NCBI GenBank assembly: GCA_029561105.1
Contig: JAKQJQ010000048.1
Location: 1 to 37,602 of the forward strand
Source of the DNA: Bacteroidota bacterium
GTDB taxonomy: Bacteria > Bacteroidota > Bacteroidia > Flavobacteriales > Flavobacteriaceae
Length of the DNA: 37,602 nucleotides
Direction of reading: 5' to 3'
Shown here: positions 1 through 6,465 of the stretch, piece by piece
How positions within the stretch are numbered: the stretch's first letter is position 1
How the letters are laid out: each line of letters begins with the position of its first letter
Notes under the pieces: model-generated
What the model was told of the DNA's origin: nothing
The model's database searches: none
What the model saw: the letters and a program-made list of their open reading frames with translations, nothing else
Program-made: the position numbers and the translations under genes

Positions 1-27
1 TACCGGCAGGAAGATTTTCTTAATCAT
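1..27 (-). CDS. 5' end of an exported or membrane protein gene (partial, runs off the window)
   Basis: Reading the minus strand, an ATG lies at 25-27 and opens a frame that begins MIKKIFLPV before the window ends. The ATG sits inside the last codons of coaX, with an 8-base ATGATTAA overlap that contains the coaX stop, so the two genes are probably translationally coupled. The Lys-Lys followed by hydrophobic residues looks like the start of a signal peptide. Nine codons are too few to name the product. Confidence 0.5.
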
Positions 28-754
28 TTTTGATTTTGTGTTGAAACGTTTGGTTGAGGCTTTCTAAAAGAAAAATTGAATTGGCAAATATGGTATTTTT
101 TAATCGGTTAGCCAAAAATTCGGCATCACCGCCAGTTAAAATTATTATAAATTTTGGATAGCGTTCACGGTACTGCCCAATGAATCCGTCTATTTCATGG
201 GCCAGTCCCTGTACCACTCCCGAGTGGATGGATTGATTGGTGGTGTTGCCGATGAAATCCTGTGGCGCCTCCTTTCCCAGCAACGGCAACCTGGCCGTAA
301 AGCGGTGCAGCGATTCATAGCGCAGCCGCAATCCGGGCGAAATCGCGCCACCCCAATACTTATTGTCTGCATCGATGAAATCATAGGTCACGCAGGTACC
401 GGCGTCGATGACCAGGCGGTTTTGACCCGGATATTGCCAAACGGCACCAGCGGCCAACACCATGCGGTCTATACCCAAGGTTTGCGGCGTGGCGTAGCGG
501 TTCTCAAACGGGAAAGCGTCCTGGTGCGAAACAAAGTGGATGTTGGCCCTCGAAGCAAACGTCAAAAACACCTCTTTTTCTATCCCGCCTACCGAAGCCA
601 CGACCCAATCGCGGCAATCGGGGTAGGTCTGTGAAATTTTTGACAAATAAATTTCGAGCTCGGATTTGTCAAAAACAAACGACCCCAAAATGGTATCGTG
701 CTTAAAGACAGCAGCTTTAATCCTGGTATTTCCGATATCAACAGCGAGCAGCAT
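20..754 (-). CDS. coaX: Type III pantothenate kinase
   Basis: This enzyme phosphorylates pantothenate with ATP in the first step of coenzyme A synthesis, in the cytoplasm. The 244-aa protein opens with the phosphate-binding motif DIGNTRIK. It then carries GIDRM (about residue 95), the second ASKHA-fold nucleotide motif DAGTCVTYDF (about 117-126), the GGAISPG loop, and a late LTGGDAEFL adenosine motif. These are the signatures of the CoaX family, and the length is normal. The frame stays open upstream to a TTG at 853, but that would add 33 residues unrelated to the family, so the ATG at 752-754 is chosen. The stop overlaps the start of the next gene. Type III kinases are not feedback-inhibited by CoA, unlike type I. 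Identification is firm. Confidence 0.93.
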   Translation of the reverse strand: MLLAVDIGNTRIKAAVFKHDTILGSFVFDKSELEIYLSKISQTYPDCRDWVVASVGGIEKEVFLTFASRANIHFVSHQDAFPFENRYATPQTLGIDRMVLAAGAVWQYPGQNRLVIDAGTCVTYDFIDADNKYWGGAISPGLRLRYESLHRFTARLPLLGKEAPQDFIGNTTNQSIHSGVVQGLAHEIDGFIGQYRERYPKFIIILTGGDAEFLANRLKNTIFANSIFLLESLNQTFQHKIKND

Positions 755-806
755 ACGATGGGTTTGAGCCCGCGAAGTTACGAATTGATTTTTTTTAATA
801 TTTGTT

Positions 807-836
807 TTGGATAAATTAAAAATCGTCCTATATTTG
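807..836 (+). promoter_or_regulatory. Promoter of tRNA-Phe (TTG-N19-TATATTTG)
   Basis: A TTG at 807-809 is followed 19 bases later by TATATTTG at 829-836, an exact match to the Bacteroidota vegetative promoter consensus. The tRNA begins 18 bases after the -7 element. Confidence 0.8.
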
Positions 837-854
837 CAGCCGCTGAGAAGCAAT

Positions 855-927
855 GGTACCTTAGCTCAGATGGTAGAGCAATGGACTGAAAATCCATGTG
901 TCCCTGGTTCGATCCCTGGAGGTACCA
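855..927 (+). tRNA. tRNA-Phe (GAA)
   Basis: The 73-base sequence folds as a full cloverleaf. The acceptor stem is GGTACCT (855-861) paired with AGGTACC (920-926), with discriminator A927. The anticodon stem ATGGA/TCCAT encloses the loop CTGAAAA, giving anticodon GAA, and the T-arm contains GGTTCGATCC. CCA is not encoded. It has its own promoter and terminator. The accessory primase/RT module lies immediately downstream, but I found no copy of the tRNA 3' end at the far side of that module, so there is no evidence of integration into this tRNA. Confidence 0.97.
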
Positions 928-930
928 CTT

Positions 931-959
931 AAACCCGAAGTTTTGGCTTCGGGTTTTTT
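931..959 (+). terminator. Rho-independent terminator after tRNA-Phe
   Basis: A 10-bp stem AAACCCGAAG/CTTCGGGTTT with a 6-base loop is followed by a T run (954-959). It starts 4 bases after the tRNA. The same stem may also stop the convergent primase/RT transcript, though the T run on that strand is only three long. Confidence 0.9.
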
Positions 960-988
960 GTTTTTTGTTGTTACGTTGGTGGCGGCTG

Positions 989-2905
989 TTAGCCGTTCGC
1001 CTTTCTTTGTCGCTCTAAAATTTGATAATAATAGCTAAACGGTTTATTATATTTAATTACCTGTCTATCTTCTACTTCTTTAAATTCAATCTCCGGTTCT
1101 TCAATTTCTTTTAATAATTTGTAATACAGTTTATTTCTATTCCTGTCTAGTTGCTTAATTTGTCTAGTAGAATGTTCATTTATTGTTAATTCTCTAAAAC
1201 CATTTTTCCAACATAGGTCAGTTGAAACTTCCTCGAAATTATCAAGACCAATTCTTCCAACTGACATTCCGATCAATCTATTTATCGCAGATTCCGTTGC
1301 TGTTCCTTTTGGTTTTCGCATATTTACTTGAATCGCATTTTTAATTTCTTTTACAATTGTTTTTTGTTTTTGCAACTCTTTTTCAAATGACTTTTTCCGA
1401 ACTCTGATTTTGCCCTTATAATTTATTTCATAACCTACAAAACCAATCCAAGGAAATGATTTCTCTTCTAACTTACCCCATTTATATGGGCCTTTTGATT
1501 TACCATTCCAAAATGGTTTGTAAGTTAATTTATCATCCCAAATTGTCATAAGTTCAGACTCATTTTTAAATTTATGAGGAAATAGTTTTAAATTCATTAA
1601 CGCCTCTTCATACAGGTTTTTTGCTTTAGTACAATTTTCCAAATTATCAGAAATAATAATCATATCATCACAAAATCTCTGATATAAGATATTTTTATCA
1701 GTTATTGTTAAGTCTGCTTGATTAAGATAAATATTTGCAATTAAACCTGAAAGTGCTCCACCTTGAGGAACACCAATTCTTTCGTTTGAAATGTCAGTAT
1801 AGTGTTCGGAAATTGATGATTCAATCCAACTAAATTCACCGTTTATAATTTTATATGATTTCCAATATTCTGAATCATCCGATTTGGGGATGTTAATATT
1901 AAATGCGAAGGATCTAAGATAACTTTTGAAAATAAATTTTGGAACTTCAACATTCAATTCAGGAAAATCCTTATTTACTTTACTTATGAGTTCTTCAAAC
2001 AAAGACTCTGCTATTTTGTGATTTACTGTATCGTAAAATTTCTTCATATCGCATTCTGCAACATAAAGTTCTTTATCAATATGTTTATTTCTAAATTTAA
2101 GAATATCAATTATGCAATCGTGATGGGAAAGTATTTTATTGTTGTCGTTCTTTTTAGACCTAAACGCATATGAGGAATCTTGAAAATAGTCATCAAATAA
2201 TCTAGTTAAAAATTTATTTGTTATACTTAATATGATTCTGTCTTTTAGGTTAAAAATACATATAGGTCGGCATTCATTGACACCTTCTTTTTTTAATTTT
2301 TCCTTTAATTTCGGAAAAATCAAAGGTGTTTTAACTAAATAATGTTGATTACTACTTTCTCGAATAATCTCATTTATAAATATTTGTAAATCAAGATACC
2401 ATTGCTCTTTAACTTCTTTTCCCTCCTGCAATTTGATTGTTTTTAGCAAAGAATAGAAGTTGACATCATTTGAAGTCAATTTTTCATTTCTAATTTTTGA
2501 TTTCATTCTTGATGCAGAACCTAGCCTAACCCATTTTTTTCTTCCCGGTAAAATACTTGATAGAAATTGTGTTAATTCAAAATTGTACTCCTCAAATTCA
2601 TTTGTAGGTTTTTTTAAGGAATTTAGATGATAATTGTATTTAACGTTAGAAGTTAACAAATGAAGCAAATGCTTTTTAGATTTAGTTTTAGCCATTTTGA
2701 CACGAATCTTACAGATTTGTCTCAAGATTTCATTTTCTGTAAAATAGGTTTCAAATTGTTTCATAGTCATATAAAAAAATGGGGTTCCTGTATAGTGATT
2801 GCTCACATATTGACAAAGATACTGACATAGAAGTCTTATACCGTTTAAGCTCTCTGGTTTTAAGCCATTTGGCAGTATTATACCGTTTTCGAGAGTGATA
2901 TTCAC
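989..2905 (-). CDS. Reverse transcriptase of unassigned class (RVT_1 fold), partner of a primase-like protein
   Basis: This 638-aa protein is an RNA-templated DNA polymerase by its motifs. RPICIFNLKDR (about 215-225) precedes the palm. Motif A is ECDMKKFYDTVNH with Asp286. Motif B is GVPQGGALSGLIANIYLNQ. Motif C is FCDD, with the catalytic aspartates at 413-414 and Cys412 where most bacterial RTs have Ala, Val or Ser. GFVGYEINYKGKIRVRKKS follows as the motif E/thumb region. The catalytic aspartates are intact, so it should be active. About 200 residues precede the palm and about 140 follow it. I see no group II intron maturase X or HNH zinc motif, no protease, and no CRISPR or retron neighbourhood. 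The start is GTG, 7 bases after the primase stop; a small hairpin (2919-2932) lies just before it. The DNA is AT-rich unlike both flanks. An anti-phage or mobile-element RT is likely by analogy with UG/DRT families, but the class is not known to me. Confidence 0.85.
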   Translation of the reverse strand: MNITLENGIILPNGLKPESLNGIRLLCQYLCQYVSNHYTGTPFFYMTMKQFETYFTENEILRQICKIRVKMAKTKSKKHLLHLLTSNVKYNYHLNSLKKPTNEFEEYNFELTQFLSSILPGRKKWVRLGSASRMKSKIRNEKLTSNDVNFYSLLKTIKLQEGKEVKEQWYLDLQIFINEIIRESSNQHYLVKTPLIFPKLKEKLKKEGVNECRPICIFNLKDRIILSITNKFLTRLFDDYFQDSSYAFRSKKNDNNKILSHHDCIIDILKFRNKHIDKELYVAECDMKKFYDTVNHKIAESLFEELISKVNKDFPELNVEVPKFIFKSYLRSFAFNINIPKSDDSEYWKSYKIINGEFSWIESSISEHYTDISNERIGVPQGGALSGLIANIYLNQADLTITDKNILYQRFCDDMIIISDNLENCTKAKNLYEEALMNLKLFPHKFKNESELMTIWDDKLTYKPFWNGKSKGPYKWGKLEEKSFPWIGFVGYEINYKGKIRVRKKSFEKELQKQKTIVKEIKNAIQVNMRKPKGTATESAINRLIGMSVGRIGLDNFEEVSTDLCWKNGFRELTINEHSTRQIKQLDRNRNKLYYKLLKEIEEPEIEFKEVEDRQVIKYNKPFSYYYQILERQRKANG

Positions 2906-2912
2906 GAAAGAA

Positions 2913-3938
2913 CTAGCCTTCCGCCTTCGGAACCCCGTTTTTTTGCTTTTTTGTTTTATATCCTTTTAGATTTGCTAAATAAACTATACTATTAAAGTTT
3001 ACTTTTCCTTTTCTTGTTTCATAACAGTTGTATAAAAAGGTTGTACAAGTCACTTCATTAAACTTTTCACCGTCTAACATAGATAACTTTAAGAAGTACT
3101 TGATTCCAATATCATAAGTAAATGTGTTTGAAATTGCCATCCCAACTTTACACCATTCTTCGTATTTGTTAGTAATTGATAAATTTTTATTTCCCAAAAA
3201 CCTTATAATATCAGTCATTATTTTTCTATCAAACTGATTGTTTCTATCAGACGGATTGTAAAGAGCATCTCGATTGCTTGCAAAAGTAATCGAGATTTTG
3301 TCTTTTGTTTTTGATTTGACAGTTACAAAAATATCCTCATCCGAAATTATGAATTTAGTTGATTTTGATTTTAAAACTAATTCATTGTCAAAGGACAAAA
3401 AACAAAGCCTAGTTATATCATTACCGCTTACGTCTAATTCTATATTATACTTTTCTAAAAAATAAAGTGATAATTTTTTAAAAGCACTCTTATGAATCGT
3501 ATCAATGTCAATTTCGTTGTTTTCTAGCTGATAGTCAATGCTAATTAATCCTTTGAAACCGTTATTTGATGGAGAACGCCAAAAAGAAATAACGTATTCA
3601 TCGTGATTTAGATTTTCAAATGTGTTTTTTAATTGTAACTCATCAAGTTTATCAATATCAATAACAATAATTGGATTGTAATTTTTTAGATTTTCACCTG
3701 TTCTTTTAGTACTGAACGTTGCGCTAAAAGTTACGGCAGGTAATTTTTTCTTAAAGTTGTCGTAGTATTCTTTATTTCCTTTTTTTAGTTGTTCTCGTAA
3801 ATTTTCAACTTGTATTTTGTGTTTGTCTGATTTGATATCACTTAAAATTTCTTCTATTGTTGTGTCAAAAGCAATTTCAGACCAAGTGTTTTCTTGATAT
3901 GATACTTTTGTTTGCAAGAAATCCACAACTGTTGTCAT
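2913..3938 (-). CDS. BT4734-like (VirE N-terminal type) primase-like protein with PriCT-2 C-terminal domain
   Basis: The 341-aa protein matches the archaeo-eukaryotic primase-like proteins common in Bacteroidota mobile DNA. Residues about 60-190 carry IVIDIDKL (acidic pair Asp94/Asp96), SPSNNGFKG (the family's second motif, with Lys129 where classical AEP primases have His), and DVSGNDITRLCFLSFD (Asp169, Arg177, Asp184). Residues about 235-330 resemble the PriCT-2 domain: EEWCKVGMAISN, then a Phe/Tyr-rich helix and a final INFNSIVYLANLKGY-like block ending the domain. No helicase domain is fused, unlike many longer homologues. It is the first gene of a two-gene unit with the RT 7 bases downstream, so primer or nucleic-acid synthesis feeding or following the RT is a plausible role. 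That role is inference. ATG start at 3936-3938. AT-rich composition suggests transfer. Confidence 0.82.
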   Translation of the reverse strand: MTTVVDFLQTKVSYQENTWSEIAFDTTIEEILSDIKSDKHKIQVENLREQLKKGNKEYYDNFKKKLPAVTFSATFSTKRTGENLKNYNPIIVIDIDKLDELQLKNTFENLNHDEYVISFWRSPSNNGFKGLISIDYQLENNEIDIDTIHKSAFKKLSLYFLEKYNIELDVSGNDITRLCFLSFDNELVLKSKSTKFIISDEDIFVTVKSKTKDKISITFASNRDALYNPSDRNNQFDRKIMTDIIRFLGNKNLSITNKYEEWCKVGMAISNTFTYDIGIKYFLKLSMLDGEKFNEVTCTTFLYNCYETRKGKVNFNSIVYLANLKGYKTKKQKNGVPKAEG

Positions 3939-3963
3939 TATATACGGTTTTTCGTAAGGTTAT

Positions 3964-4016
3964 AGCTAACTGCGAGAGATGTAAGAATTATTCATACAAA
4001 CGAACGCCCGTTAAAA
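3964..4016. repeat. 53-bp imperfect palindrome, attC-like, at the upstream edge of the primase/RT pair
   Basis: The plus strand reads GCTAAC at 3965-3970 and GTTAAA at 4010-4015, and TAAC can pair with GTTA. Inside them GCG (3972-3974) pairs with CGC (4005-4007), and the core GTAAGAATTATTCATAC (3981-3997) is almost self-complementary. The three paired blocks share nearly the same centre with single unpaired bases between them. That is the layout of integron attC sites, but the outer boxes do not fit the RYYYAAC/GTTRRRY consensus exactly. It also lies inside the probable 5' leader of the primase transcript, so an RNA hairpin is the alternative reading. Confidence 0.4.
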
Positions 4017-4036
4017 AATACCTGCTTGTACCAACC

Positions 4037-4070
4037 CAAATATATAACTTTCCCACAACCCCCACCACAA
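4037..4070 (-). promoter_or_regulatory. Candidate promoter of the primase/RT operon
   Basis: On the minus strand TTG (4070-4068) is followed after 23 bases by TATATTTG (4044-4037). The -7 element is perfect and the spacing is at the long end of the accepted range. Transcription would start near 4030, giving a leader of about 90 bases before the primase ATG. Confidence 0.5.
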
Positions 4071-4110
4071 ATCCCAAAATTATTCACGTTGCACAGCTAT
4101 CCTTTCACCT

Positions 4111-4159
4111 CTGTTACAAAATCCCTGTTACAAAATACTTATAACAAAAATTTTGTAAC
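4111..4159. promoter_or_regulatory. Repeated operator-like sites (two direct, one inverted) before the XRE regulator
   Basis: CTGTTACAAAAT occurs twice in direct orientation, at 4111-4122 and 4125-4136 (14-bp period). ATTTTGTAAC, the exact reverse complement of GTTACAAAAT, lies at 4150-4159. The last copy also forms ACAAAA-A-TTTTGT with adjacent bases (4145-4156) and overlaps the TTG element of the regulator's promoter. The arrangement fits autoregulation by the XRE protein encoded 40 bases downstream. Confidence 0.5.
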
Positions 4160-4182
4160 AAAACCCAAATCCCCTAAATTTA
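4153..4182 (+). promoter_or_regulatory. Candidate promoter of the XRE regulator
   Basis: TTG at 4153-4155, 19 bases, then TAAATTTA at 4175-4182, one mismatch from TAnnTTTG. The ATG follows 16 bases after the -7 element, giving a very short leader. Confidence 0.5.
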
Positions 4183-4198
4183 CAACAAACCACCCACC

Positions 4199-4726
4199 AT
4201 GAAAAAACGCAATTCCCTCCGCACCGCGCTCAACCTCAAACAAGAAGACATCGCCATGTTATTGGGTGTGAGCCGCGCCCACTGGGGCATGTACGAAATC
4301 GGCAAGCGTGACCTCCCGCCACGCGCCTCACAATTGCTTTTTGAAATGCTTGAGACGCTTGAGACGCCAAAGGCTATGACCACCTTAACAGCAGCCCAAC
4401 GCAAACAACAAAACGAAACAGAACAGCAACTTTTAGCGCAACTACTCCGCGAAAACGAATACCAGCAGCAGCTTCTCACCAGAGCAATGGCTGCTACCCA
4501 GACCAAAGAGTCGGCGCAGCTCAGGCTGTCTATACTTGCCGATCATTTTGGCAGTACCAATAGTGGTAAACCTAAAAACGCCGAAGCCGAACGCTCGCAT
4601 AAAGTCCTCAAAACCCTTCATAAGCCAACCGCCCACCACACCGCCACCCTCCTCCAACAACAAATCAAACTCCAAACCCTACAATTCGAACAACAGCTCC
4701 TCGAATCCAAAATCAAAGACCTTTAG
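4199..4726 (+). CDS. XRE-family helix-turn-helix transcriptional regulator with glutamine-rich C-terminal region
   Basis: The first 50 residues of this 175-aa protein form a Cro/CI-type helix-turn-helix: LKQEDIAMLLGVSRAHWGMYE followed by IGKRDLPP, where GVSRAHWGMYE is the recognition segment. The rest, about residues 60-175, is rich in Gln, Leu and Glu, with predicted long helices and probable coiled coil (for example QQNETEQQLLAQLL and QQQIKLQTLQFEQQLL), suited to dimerisation. No sensor or peptidase domain is seen. It points away from the primase/RT operon and sits directly behind repeated operator-like sites, so it probably regulates itself and might also control the divergent module. That link is inference; many flavobacteria carry similar solitary regulators. 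Its composition is like the chromosome to the right, not the AT-rich module to the left. Confidence 0.8.
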   Translation: MKKRNSLRTALNLKQEDIAMLLGVSRAHWGMYEIGKRDLPPRASQLLFEMLETLETPKAMTTLTAAQRKQQNETEQQLLAQLLRENEYQQQLLTRAMAATQTKESAQLRLSILADHFGSTNSGKPKNAEAERSHKVLKTLHKPTAHHTATLLQQQIKLQTLQFEQQLLESKIKDL

Positions 4727-4773
4727 TTTTAAAGAAATCACAAATGCACTACCCACACCGCGATTTATGCCTA

Positions 4774-4795
4774 CATTTAGTAGACAAGCTAAATG
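4774..4795 (+). repeat. Inverted repeat over the start of the AsmA-like gene
   Basis: CATTTAG (4774-4780) and CTAAATG (4789-4795) are perfect complements separated by 8 bases. The second arm contains the first in-frame ATG of the downstream gene, so the hairpin could hide that start. The first arm overlaps a -7-like TACATTTA (4772-4779), but no TTG is well placed upstream. Confidence 0.35.
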
Positions 4796-4798
4796 TGC

Positions 4799-6343
4799 AT
4801 GGAAAAGCGAAAAAAAATCCTCCTCGGTGTCCTCATTGCTATAGGCCTTTTACTCCTACTGGGTATCGGCGTCAATGTCTGGGTGAAGACCCAACTGCCC
4901 AAGCTCCTCAACAAACAGAGCGATACGTACGCGATTGCCTATAAGGACATTGATATTGCGGTGTTTTCGGGCAATGTTGACATTACCGACGCCACGATTG
5001 TGCCACGCGCTACCCTTCGGGACACCGCCAACAAGGCCGGGATTTATGCCAAGGTGAAAAAAATCCAAATCCGCAATTTTAAAATCCTGAGTGTGATTTT
5101 CTCGGATAGGATTTCGGCGCGCAGCCTCTCGCTCACCTCGCCCCAGGTTACGCTGTACCAGAAAGAGGCCGGCGACAAGACGAGGGACAACGCGATCCGG
5201 TCGCTCGAGAAAATCATTTCGGTATCTGACTTTTTTGTCTACAACGGCGATTTCAGGATCATGGCGGCACAAGAGGGAAAACCCAAGCTCAGCCTCACCA
5301 ACATCCGCCTGGCTGTCGATGGGATTACCGTAACCGATGCCCACCTCAAAAGCAAGATCCCTTTCGGTTATGAAAAATACCGATTCTCGTGCGACAGCAT
5401 CTACTTCAACGCAGGGAAGTTCTACGATGTCATCTCGCGCAACATCCAATCCACCGATAACGATTTGAGCATTGCCGATATCCGTATGGTGCCCAAGCAC
5501 ACGCGCCGCGAATTCGTTACGATCCTCACGCACGAGAAAGACCAGTTCAACCTATCGGCACAAAGCATCAGGCTGCAAAACCTCGACTGGGGCTACAAGG
5601 GCGATGATTTGTTTGTGCGTACCGCACTGGCCACCATAGGCAACTGCCACGCAGACATCTACCGCAACAAACTGCCCGCAGACGACCTCACCAAAAAACA
5701 CCTCTACAACAAACTGCTGCGCGACCTCGATTTTGAGCTTCAGGTAGACACCTTAAAGATCAAAAACTCGCTGGTGGTGTATGAGGAGGAAAAGTCTTTT
5801 GACAAAGGCTCGGGCAAGATCGTATTTGACCGTTTCAACCTCACGGCCACCAACCTCTGCAGCGGGTTCAAGCGCAACAAGGCCGATGACCTCAAGATCA
5901 AGATCAATTGCCTGTTTCAGGGCGCCTCGCCGCTCGATGTAGACTGGTCGCTCAACATCCTCGACAAAACCGACGGCTTTCGCATCATGGGAACGGTTCG
6001 CAACTTTAAGGTAGAAAAAATAGACCCTTTCCTTAAACCGTATATGAATGTGTCGGCCCAAGGTACCCTTGACCGGGTGCATTTTAAATTCAAGGGGAAT
6101 GACCTGCGCGACTCGGGGCAGTTTGCCATCCAATATGACAATCTCAAACTCAAGATTTACCAAAAAGACGACCGCAACAAAGTCAACAAACTCCTCACGG
6201 CGGTGGGCAATCTGCTCGTCAAGAATGACAGCAAAGGTGAGGTGAAAAGTGCCGATATAGCGCTCGAACGCATCCCGGAAAAGTCGTTTTACAATTTTTT
6301 GTGGCGCAGTGTGGCCGAGGGTTTGAAAAAGACATTGATTTAA
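4799..6343 (+). CDS. AsmA/DUF748-like membrane-anchored periplasmic protein
   Basis: The 514-aa protein begins MEKRKK followed by one hydrophobic membrane segment (about residues 6-27), then a long beta-rich periplasmic region with no further membrane span. Phrases such as YKDIDIAVFSGNVDITDATI near the start, and a C-terminal ERIPEKSFYNFLWRSVAEGL, resemble the AsmA-like/DUF748 group. Members of this group are large inner-membrane-anchored, lipid-handling or envelope-assembly proteins. The specific job cannot be read from sequence. An alternative ATG two codons earlier (4793) is also possible; the MEKRKK start is the more usual one. The gene starts 72 bases after the XRE gene stop, in the same direction, so the two may share a transcript. 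Confidence 0.65.
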   Translation: MEKRKKILLGVLIAIGLLLLLGIGVNVWVKTQLPKLLNKQSDTYAIAYKDIDIAVFSGNVDITDATIVPRATLRDTANKAGIYAKVKKIQIRNFKILSVIFSDRISARSLSLTSPQVTLYQKEAGDKTRDNAIRSLEKIISVSDFFVYNGDFRIMAAQEGKPKLSLTNIRLAVDGITVTDAHLKSKIPFGYEKYRFSCDSIYFNAGKFYDVISRNIQSTDNDLSIADIRMVPKHTRREFVTILTHEKDQFNLSAQSIRLQNLDWGYKGDDLFVRTALATIGNCHADIYRNKLPADDLTKKHLYNKLLRDLDFELQVDTLKIKNSLVVYEEEKSFDKGSGKIVFDRFNLTATNLCSGFKRNKADDLKIKINCLFQGASPLDVDWSLNILDKTDGFRIMGTVRNFKVEKIDPFLKPYMNVSAQGTLDRVHFKFKGNDLRDSGQFAIQYDNLKLKIYQKDDRNKVNKLLTAVGNLLVKNDSKGEVKSADIALERIPEKSFYNFLWRSVAEGLKKTLI

Positions 6344-6371
6344 TCGCGACTGTCCCTTTTGATTTTGGCGT

Positions 6372-6429
6372 GCCGCAAGCGGCCAGGCTGTACGCTCTTA
6401 TCTTTTTACCCTGCGGGATAAAAAGGATA
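6372..6429. repeat. Structured intergenic element with two hairpins between convergent genes
   Basis: GCCGCAAGCGGC (6372-6383) forms a short hairpin. It is followed by a T-rich/A-rich stem with CCC-TGC-GGG at its tip (about 6399-6429), in which TTTTTA pairs with TAAAAA. It separates the AsmA-like gene (+) from queG (-) and probably ends transcription from one or both. The compact two-hairpin layout resembles interspersed intergenic elements of flavobacteria, but one copy in one window cannot prove that. Confidence 0.4.
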
Positions 6430-6465
6430 ACCGCTGCCATCCTTCACGCGGGCGTCACCGGTGGC

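Noticed and set aside
197-634. Plus-strand ORF of 145 codons opposite coaX
   Set aside because: It lies antisense within a clear coaX gene and its translation shows no recognisable domain; a shadow frame of GC-balanced coding DNA.
989-2905. Group II intron or diversity-generating retroelement
   Set aside because: No intron domain V-like RNA, maturase or HNH features, and no template/variable repeat pair was seen near the RT; the neighbour is a primase-like gene.
855-3970. Integration of the primase/RT module into tRNA-Phe by a tyrosine recombinase
   Set aside because: No copy of the tRNA 3' end is present at the other edge of the module and no integrase gene is in the window.
4856-5533. Minus-strand ORF of 225 codons opposite the AsmA-like gene
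   Set aside because: Charged, composition-driven translation with no motif and no promoter; the plus-strand gene has a clear membrane anchor and family features.
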